From Symbiodinium natans (Eukaryota; Sar; Dinophyceae; Suessiales; Symbiodiniaceae), in contig CAJNDS010000044.1 in assembly GCA_905221605.1 (NCBI GenBank), positions 115,001 to 179,000 on the forward strand: a stretch of DNA of 64,000 nt, given 5' to 3'. Position 1 is the stretch's first letter, and the number at the start of each line of letters is the position of its first letter. Positions 56,685 through 64,000 of the stretch are shown in pieces. Below the pieces are notes generated by a model. It was not told the origin of the DNA and made no database searches. It saw only the letters and a program-made list of their open reading frames with translations. The translations under genes and the position numbers were made by a program.

Positions 56685-57012
56685 TGGTGAAGAGAGTGGT
56701 GAGTGAAGAGAGTGGTGAAGAGAGTGGCAAAGAGTGTGGTAAAGAGTGTGGTAAAGCGGGTGGAAAAGAGGGTGCAAGAGATGCATCATGACAGCCATGA
56801 CACGTCACGACACGTCACCTGTGCCACGAGAGTCGAGCGCAGCTTGTTTTGTTGCCATTGTCATGTGCTGTCATTTGTGCTAGCAATTGGCAGGGTTGTA
56901 CTCGCATTTAATGCATTCCAGCGCGCCTAGCCTGGCCTGGCCTAGCCTAGCCTGGCCTAGCACAGCATAGCATAGCATAGCATAGCATAGCATAACAAAT
57001 AACATAGCATAG
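56685..57012 (+). repeat. 12-base GTGGTGAAGAGA repeat and 5-base ATAGC/CTAGC repeats
   Basis: A 12-base repeat at 56685-56770, then about 56925-57012 a CCTAGCCTGG/CATAGCATAG run. The window between holds no supported exon. Confidence 0.85.
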
Positions 57013-57083
57013 TCACCCATGTCCATGTGTCTGGATTCTTTTGTGTCATGCAAATTTTCCCTGCCCTCACACTCACTTTCCAG

Positions 57084-57810
57084 ACCTGAATACGGCGATG
57101 AGGGGCTTCATCAGGGCAAAGACAAGTGCTTTAGCGGCTCTAGAGACTCCATCGAAGGCAAAAAGTGCTGCAAAGGCCGCAAGTCAAGACTAACATCTCC
57201 AAGTCTTGTGTGGCGTAACATATACACAAAAAAAAGATGCACAGAATCAAAGCGAGCCGCACAGAGGTGCCCGTGAAGATCTTGATTCATTCCCCATTCG
57301 ACATGCTCTGCGCAATCTCTTGCCGCCACTTGACAATTTGCTCGAAGCAGATGGGTTTCACTAAGGGCCCCTGTGTTCCGCACCTTTTGAGATGCGAACA
57401 CCGTCCTGAAAAGATGGTTCAGCATCTTCTAATAGCATCTTCTTGCATCTTGAAGATCCAGTTCAGCTGCTCTGAACGAGAGTGTCCTCGGTGATGAGGA
57501 CTTGAAGCTATACTACAGCGAGCTGTACGTGGACCCGAGCATGCTCGAGGAGACATTGTCATGATGACGCAGCCTTTGTCGTGAGATTTGCAAGAAGAAG
57601 AAAATCGGAAATACTCTCTCTCTCTCTCTCTTTCTCTCTCGTGCTCTCTCTCATGCTCTCTCACTCTCTCTCACTCTCTCTCTCTCTCGTTCGTTCTCTC
57701 GCTCGCTCTCTCCCTCTCTCTCTCGCTCGCTCGCTCGGAATTGCACTTCAGAGGAGCTGAGGAGCTTCATGCTGAAGTGGCTCTCGGTCTTCTCCCAGTC
57801 TCTCCTGGAC
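57084..57810 (+). CDS. Three small exons, helical
   Basis: 57084-57115 (LNTAMRGFIR, strong GCAAAG donor), 57499-57528 (DLKLYYSELY, GT donor) and 57754-57810 (ELRSFMLKWLSVFSQSLLD, GC donor). The last two are phase 0 to phase 0. A CT array (57603-57732) leads into the last acceptor. Family not recognised. Confidence 0.4.
57603..57732 (+). repeat. CT-rich array
   Basis: CTCTCT with CTCGCTCG patches, ending about 20 bases upstream of the acceptor at 57752-57753. Confidence 0.95.
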
Positions 57811-58088
57811 GCCGAGACAAATCCCCTGCTGCAGGCGCCGGAAGGGACAAAAGACAAAAAGCCGAGAGGGCATTTCACGGCTTTACCCCAAATCGGCTCA
57901 AGTGCTTAAGCTTCATGTTGAGTTTAAGTTCACTTCGAAGTAGATCTGATGTTTGCCCAGGGTGTTGAGGACGAGTTTCGGAGTTGCGCAACGCCTGAGC
58001 CCGAGAGGGGTCTTCGACACACTGACCAAAAAAATCGCAAACTGCCACGAATATTGGAAGTGCTTGTGTGTTTGCTCCTATCCACCCA

Positions 58089-58121
<33 letters not shown>

Positions 58122-58235
58122 CTGCATTCTGGATCTGACCCAGGGTGTGCGCTGGTGCAAGGGGAGGTGCCCAAGCCCTCGAAGAAGAAGGAGAAGAATA
58201 GGAAGACATGTAGCGAGAGAGAGAGAGAGAGAGGG

Positions 58236-58291
58236 GCGCGCTTCGCGAGTGGGGGTCCTTCGGGGCTTCTCATGCCCAGCAGAAGAAGAAG
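58236..58291 (+). repeat. Interspersed module copy at the edge of the GA hyper-repeat
   Basis: GCGCGCTTCGCGAG head, GGTCCTTCGGGGCTTCTCAT then GCCCAGCAG and an AGAAGAAGAAG tail. GA sequence lies on both sides. A partial copy (GGCTTCCTCATGCCCAGCAG) sits at the opposite edge, 59637-59657. Confidence 0.8.
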
Positions 58292-59632
58292 ATAGCGAGA
58301 GGGAGAGAAGGAGAGAAGGAGAGAAGGAGAGAAGGAGAGAAGGAGAGAAGGAGAGAAGGAGAGAAGGAGAGAAGGAGAGAAGGAGAGAAGGAGAGAAGGA
58401 GATAAGGAGAGAAAAGGAGATAAGGAGAGAAAAGGAGAGAAGAGGAGAGAACAGGAGAGAAGAGGAGAGAAGAGGAGAGAAGAGGAGAGAAGAGGAGAGA
58501 AGAGGAGAGAAGAGGAGAGAAGAGGAGAGAAGAGGAGAGAAGAGGAGAGAAGAGGAGAGAAGAGGAGAGAAGAGGAGAGAAGAGGAGAGAAGAGGAGAGA
58601 AGAGGAGAGAAGGGGAGAGAAGGAGAGAGAAGGAGAGAGAAGAGGAGAGAAGAGGAGAGAAGAGGAGAGAAGAGGAGAGAAGAGGAGAGAAGAGGAGAGA
58701 AGAGGAGAGAAGAGGAGAGAAGAGGAGAGAAGAGGAGAGAAGAGGAGAGAAGAGGAGAGAAGAGGAGAGAAGAGGAGAGAAGAGGAGAGAAGAGGGGAGA
58801 AGCGGAGAGGAAGAGAGAAGGAGAGGAGAGAAGGAGGAGCGAGGAGGAGAAGAGAGGAGAGAAGAGGAGAGAAGAGGAAGAGGAGGAGAGAGAGAGAGAA
58901 GAGAGAGAGAGAAGAGAGGAGAGAAGAGAGGAGAGAAGAGAGGAGAGAAGAGAGGAGAGAAGAGGAGAGAAGAGGAGAGAAGAGGAGAGAAGAGGAGAGA
59001 AGGGGAGAGAAGGGGAGAGAAGGAGAGAGAAGGGGAGAGAAGGGGAGAGAAGGGGAGAGAAGGGGAGAGAAGGAGAGAGAAGGAGAGAGAAGGAGAGAGG
59101 AGGAGAGAGAAGGGGAGAGAAGGAGAGAAGAGGAGAGAAGAGGAGAGAAGAGGAGAGAAGAGGAGAGAAGAGGAGAGAAGAGGAGAGAAGAGGAGAGAAG
59201 AGGAGAGAAGAGGAGAGAAGAGGAGAGAAGAAGAGAGAAGGAGAGAGAAGGGGGGAGAAGGGGAGAGAAGGAGAGAGAAGGGGAGAGAAGGGGAGAGAAG
59301 GAGAGAGAAGGAGAGAGAAGGAGAGAGAAGGGGAGAGAAGGGGAGAGAAGGGGAGAGAAGGGGAGAGAAGGAGAGAGAAGGAGAGAGAAGGAGAGAGAAG
59401 GAGAGAGAAGGAGAGAGAAGGAGAGAAGAGGAGAGAAGAGGAGAGAAGAGGAGAGAAGAGGAGAGAAGAGGAGAGAAGAGGAGAGAAGAGGAGAGAAGAA
59501 GAATGAAGGAGAGAGAAGGAGAGAGAAGGGGAGAGAAGGAGAGAGAAGGGGAGAGAAGGGGAGAGAAGGAGAGAGAAGGAGAGAGAAGGAGAGAAGGAGA
59601 GAAGGAGAGAAGGAGAAGGAGAGACGGAGAGA
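58283..59632 (+). repeat. 1.35-kb GA-rich hyper-repeat
   Basis: Alternating blocks of an 8-base GAGAAGGA unit, a 10-base AGAGGAGAGA unit and a 10-base GGGGAGAGAA/GGAGAGAGAA mixture. Purine-only on +. Open frames of more than 600 codons exist on both strands purely because of unit composition. Confidence 0.97.
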
Positions 59633-59960
59633 GAGAGGGCTTCCTCATGCCCAGCAGAAAAAGAGACAGAGAGAACAAGATTGTGGTCGAAGCTGTAGTA
59701 GGTCCCACTTCGGCTGTGTTTTGGTTGGCAGCTTGTCTGTCAGCCGAGGATTCGGGGCAGTTCAATACAGGGCGGGATGAAAGTAGGACGCTTCCTTGCT
59801 CCGGTGGCTCTGAATCCACTCCCCAAGCTTCAGCCTCCGGACCCCCAAGATAGAGAGAACAGAACCAAAAAATCGAGCGTTTATTAACAACCCTATCATG
59901 ATCATGGGGATCCTGCGTGTGTTGCGTGAAGCTGCTTGTGTGAAGCCGCTTGTCTGTTTA
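59633..59960. other. Flank of GA array, no supported exon
   Basis: After the partial interspersed module at 59637-59657 the sequence returns to complex composition. I see no domain or splice-supported exon up to 59967. Confidence 0.4.
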
Positions 59961-59967
59961 GCCTCAG

Positions 59968-60377
59968 GCTCGATGAGCTGTGCGAGAAGGCAAGCGGGAA
60001 AACGGCGAAAGGTCTCCGAACAGTGATCTGCGTCTCAGAGCTCTCGGTAGGTCTCTCCCCTGTTGATCCAGCTTTGAAAGGTCACCGGGCGCCTCTCCCG
60101 CCTCAAGGCCGCCGGAGAGCCGAAGAAAGATCCCCGGGTCGCCTGAGTGCTAAGTGCACATGACAGGTCTCCACGCGCCTGGTCCTAGCCCCTGCAGAGT
60201 CCTACGCCGCTCGGCCGCAGTTCGCAGAGCTACAGCTGCAAAGTTCCTCGTTGCCCTTTCTCTATGCATGCTTCTGGCGGACCACATGTGGCGGACCTTC
60301 TCACTCACACATAGCTTTTCACGGGTGCCCTCTTGCCATCAGGTGCTGCCCTCGGCGCGGCAAGTGGCCGCGATAGA

Positions 60378-60412
<35 letters not shown>

Positions 60413-60660
60413 TGACAAGGTAGGGAAGTTGTCTTGCTTTTGCGATACTTCGTTTGGTGGTTTGGTGTCTCGCCTCTCCATCTCCGTGTGTTACCGTATT
60501 GGTGTTGGAGATAGAGTCTGACATCCCTCTGTGTCGAAGAACAAGCAGCTCCAGCAAGCTCAATGCCCCCCCCCTCCCGGACCTTTCAACTTCAAAACAT
60601 TTCAAAACGCCTTTTCATAATTTAGGACTCTGAGTATGCGGCCTCTTGCAAAAACGCGCG
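59968..60660 (+). CDS. Candidate small exons before the satellite
   Basis: 59968-59989 or longer (LDELCEKASGKTAKG; GCAAGC donor possible after EK), about 60198-60250 (SYAARPQFAELQLQSS), 60343-60378 (VLPSARQVAAIE, followed directly by a GA run) and about 60626-60660 (DSEYAASCKNARVH). All on + with AG|G acceptors. No family recognised; probably the 3' part of the gene in this region. Confidence 0.35.
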
Positions 60661-60721
60661 CGTGCATTTTCGAATATGAGCCCTCAGCCGTGCTGGACGC
60701 CTGGCACCTGCGCTTTCTGAT

Positions 60722-63695
60722 CACACGTCAAGGCCACAAAGGCCCCAGCCTGTGTGTCCCTGTGCTCTTCGTGAGTTCACATCGCAAGGCCCCAGCCTGT
60801 ATGTCACGCCCTGTGTTGTCGTGAATTCACACGTCAAGGCCACAAAGGCCCCAGCCTGTATGTCACGCCCTGTGCTCTTCGTGAGTTCACATCGCAAGGC
60901 CCCAGCCTGTATGTCACGCCCTGTCTTGTCGTGAATTCACACGTTAAGGCCACAAAGGCCACAGCCTGTATGTCACGCCCTGTGTTGTCGTGAATTTTCA
61001 CGTCAAGGCCACACAGGCCCCAGCCTGTGCTGTGCTCTTCGTGAGTTCACATCGCAAGGCCCCAGCCTGTATGTCACACCCTGTGTTGTCGTGACTTCAC
61101 ACGTCACGGCCACAAAGGCCCAGCCTGTATGTCACGCCCTGTGCTCTTCGTGAGTTCACATCACAAGGCCCCAGCCTGTATGTCACGCCCTGTGTTGTCG
61201 TGAATTTTCACGTCAAGGCCACACAGGCCCCAGCCTGTGTTGTCACGCCCTGTGCTCTTCGTGAGTTCACATCGCAAGGCCCCAGCCTGTATGTCACGCC
61301 CTGTGTTGTCGTGAATTCACGCGTCAAGGCCACAAAGGCCCCAGCCTGTATGTCACGCCCTGTGCTCTTCGTGAGTTCACATCGCAAGGCCCCAGCCTGT
61401 ATGTCACGCCCTGTGTTGTCGTGAATTCACACGTCACGGCCACAAAGGCCCCAACCTGTATGTCACGCCCTGTGCTCTTCGTGAGTTCACATCGCAAGGC
61501 CCCAGCCTGTATGTCACGCCCTGTGTTGTCGTGAATTCACACGTCAAGGCCACAAAGGCCCCAGCCTGTATGTCACGCCCTGTGCCCTTCGTGAGTTCAC
61601 ATCGCAAGGCCCCAGCCTGTATGTCACGCCCTGTGTTGTCGTGAATTCACACGTCAAGGCCACAAAGGCCCCAGCCTGTATGTCACGCCCTGTGCTCTTC
61701 GTGAGTTCACATCGCAAGGCCCCAGCCTGTATGTCACGCCCTGTGTTGTCGTGAATTCACACGTCAAGGCCACAAAGGCCCCAGCTTGTATGTCACGCCC
61801 TGTGCCCTTCGTGAGTTCACATCGCAAGGCCCCAGCCTGTATGTCAGGCCCTGTGTTGTCGTGAATTCACACGTCAAGGCCACAAAGGCCCCAGCCTGTA
61901 TGTCACGCCCTGCGCTCTTCGTGAGTTCACATCGCAAGGCCCCAGCCTGTATGTCACGCCCTGTGTTGTCGTGAATTCACACGTCAAGGCCACAAAGGCC
62001 CCAGCTCGGATGTCACACCCTGTGCCCTTCGTGAGTTCACATCGCAAGGCCCCAGCCTGTGTGTCCACGCCCTGTGTTGTCGTGAATTCACACGTCAAGG
62101 CCACAAAGGCCCCAGCCTGTATGTCACGCCCTGTGCTCTTCGAGCCTGTATGTCACGCCCTGTGTTGTCGTGAATTCACACGTCAAGGCCACAAAGGCCC
62201 CAGCCTGTATGTCACGCCCTGTGCCCTTCGTGAGTTCACATCGCAAGGCCCCAGCCTGTATGTCACGCCCTGTGCCCTTCGTGAGTTCACATCGCAAGGC
62301 CCCAGCCTGTATGTCACGCCCTGTGTTGTCGTGAATTCACACGTCAAGGCCACAAAGGCCCCAGCCTGTATGTCACGCCCTGTGCCCTTCGTGAGTTCAC
62401 ATCGCAAGGCCCCAGCCTGTATGTCATGCCCTGTGTTGTCGTGAATTCACACGTCAAGGCCACAAAGGCCCCAGCCTGTATGTCACGCCCTGTGCTCTTC
62501 GTGAGTTCACATCGCAAGGCCCCAGCCTGTATGTCACGACCTGTGTTGTCGTGAATTCACACGTCAAGGCCACAAAGGCCCCAGCCTGTATGTCACGCCC
62601 TGTGCCCTTCGTGAGTTCACATCGCAAGGCCCCAGCCTGTATGTCACGCCCTGTGTTGTCGTGAATTCACACGGTTCACACGTCAAGGCCACAAAGGCCC
62701 CAGCCTGTATGTCACGCCCTGTGCTCTTCGTGAGTTCACATCGCAAGGCCCCAGCCTGTATGTCACGCCCTGTGTTGTCGTGAATTCACACGTCAAGGCC
62801 ACAAAGGCCCCAGCTCGGATGTCACACCCTGTGCCCTTCGTGAGTTCACATCGCAAGGCCCCAGCCTGTATGTCCACGCCCTGTGTCGTCGTGAATTCAC
62901 ACGTCAAGGCCACAAAGGCCCCAGCCTGTATGTCACGCCCTGTGCTCTTCGTGAGTTCACATCGCAAGGCCCCAGCCTGTATGTCACGCCCTGTGTTGTC
63001 GTGAATTCACACGTCAAGGCCACAAAGGCCCCAGCCTGTATGTCATGCCCTGTGCCCTTCGTGAGTTCACATCGCAAGGCCCCAGCCTGTATGTCACGCC
63101 ATGTGTTGTCGTGAATTCACACGTCAAAGGCCACAAAGGCCCCAGCCTGTATGTCACGCCCTGTGCCCTTCGTGAGTTCACATCGCAAGGCCCCAGCCTG
63201 TATGTCACGCCCTGTGTTGTCGTGAATTCACACGTCAAGGCCACAAAGGCCCCAGCCTGTATGTCACGCCCTGTGTTCTTCGTGAGTTCACATCGCAAGG
63301 CCCCAGCCTGTATGTCACGCCCTGTGTTGTCGTGAATTCACACGTCAAGGCCACAAAGGCCCCAGCCTGTATGTCACGCCCTGTGCTCTTCGTGAGTTCA
63401 CATCGCAAGGCCCCAGCCTGTATGTCACGCCCTGTGTTGTCGTGAATTCACACGTCAAGGCCACAAAGGCCCCAGCCTGTAGAGTTCACATCGCAAGGCC
63501 CCAGCCTGTATGTCACGCCCTGTGTTGTCGTGAATTCACACGTCAAGGCCACAAAGGCCCCAGCCTGTATGTCACGCCCTGTGCTCTTCGTGAGTTCACA
63601 TCGCAAGGCCCCAGCCTGTATGTCACGCCCTGTGTTGTCGTGAATTCACACGTCAAGGCCACAACACGCCTCGTGCTCTTCGTGAGTTCACCTGG
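60722..63695 (+). repeat. 110-base dimeric satellite array (about 27 copies)
   Basis: Each 110-base unit is a 60-base half (GTGAATTCACACGTCAAGGC onward) plus a 50-base half (GTGAGTTCACATCGCAAGGC onward). The halves are homologous; the longer one has an extra ACAAAGGCC-type insertion and one more base near CTCTTC. Both share CCCCAGCCTGTATGTCACGC. Regular higher-order alternation is broken by deletions near 62144, 62260 and 63482. The central copies are nearly identical and the first few are more diverged. The 110-base period is not a multiple of three, yet open frames of up to 157 codons arise. Confidence 0.97.
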
Positions 63696-64000
63696 CAGCA
63701 TCTGCAGCATCTCCCCAGCCCAATCGCTAGGGTCTGAAGGGGTGGGTGGCTGGAGGCTGGGCTGGCTGGTGGGAGGGGGGTTGCCGGTGGGGCTGGAGGG
63801 GGTTTAGTTTGTAGGTTGTCCCGGTAGCTCTTCTTCATTATGTTCCAGTATGCCTGACCATGGAAACAGTGCTTCAAGCGAACACCCTTCTTCATATATG
63901 CTGCAGCATGAAGAACTCCCGGAGTTTTGCAATTATGACGAACTGTGTTCTGATACGTCCCACCGCCCCTTCCCCCTCCAAACAAAAAGTCGCAGTCGCA
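63696..64000. other. Satellite flank; possible minus-strand open frame
   Basis: A minus-strand frame from 63985 downward (KTPGVLHAAAYMKKGVRLKH then WNIMKKSYRDNLQTK) has protein-like composition, but it runs off into GGCTGG-rich sequence and the satellite. No motif was recognised; it could be a piece of a mobile element. Confidence 0.25.

Noticed and set aside
57930-59853. Open frames of over 600 codons on both strands
   Set aside because: Both arise from the stop-free GA/CT units; no start context, domain or codon pattern supports either.
60722-63695. CRISPR array or protein-coding repeat
   Set aside because: Units are contiguous with no unique spacers, and the period of 110 is not a multiple of three; it is a satellite.
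1-64000. rRNA, tRNA, or bacterial operons
   Set aside because: No conserved rRNA words or tRNA-like cloverleaf were noticed, no Shine-Dalgarno-spaced gene runs exist, and the amylase is clearly split by introns, so a prokaryotic reading does not fit.

Overview
The window looks like nuclear DNA of a dinoflagellate (an inference). Four signs support this. (1) Introns can be placed by keeping a recognisable protein in frame, and they start with GT, GC or, once, GA, while acceptors are nearly always AG followed by G. (2) A 17-base exact match to the 3' end of the dinoflagellate spliced leader lies at 43033-43049. (3) Every exon I can support is on the + strand, as in dinoflagellate one-way gene arrays. 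(4) Exons are tiny (about 30-210 bases) in introns of 0.1-2 kb packed with simple repeats. Most long open frames here are repeat artefacts; the real coding sequence is in small exons that were joined by frame and family conservation.

Region 1 (about 3.0-27.0 kb) holds exons of a large modular starch-active protein: a Pro/Ala linker, a CBM25-type starch-binding module, at least two fibronectin III (FN3) domains, a helical linker, a second CBM25-like module, more FN3 domains, then a plant-type GH13 alpha-amylase with all four conserved catalytic regions. Eight consecutive exons (4.7-8.5 kb) and several runs of amylase exons keep phase across GT, GC and GA introns. Whether this is one transcript or two or three adjacent genes cannot be settled from sequence alone, because phase is not linked across a few gaps.

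Region 2 (27-39.7 kb) is mostly non-coding or unresolved. It has scattered candidate exons, a possible signal peptide at 32.8 kb, and two exons with D(S/T)GAS aspartyl-protease motifs (35.3 and 39.7 kb). Region 3 (40.3-42 kb) has exons with a spermidine-synthase-like SAM-binding core. Region 4 (43.0-44.8 kb) is a retro-derived patch: the spliced-leader relic, a coiled-coil/GGW retroelement ORF1-like piece and a decayed minisatellite. Region 5 (45-60.7 kb) has many small exons with convincing coding character and some phase-linked pairs, but no family I recognise. It is interrupted by a 37-base satellite in inverted arrangement (53.4-54.4 kb) and a 1.35-kb GA-rich hyper-repeat (58.3-59.6 kb). 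Region 6 (60.7-63.7 kb) is a 110-base dimeric satellite with roughly 27 copies.

A pervasive feature is strand-polarised purine/pyrimidine microsatellites inside introns: GA-rich runs follow donors and CT-rich runs precede acceptors. I see no rRNA, tRNA or CRISPR array.
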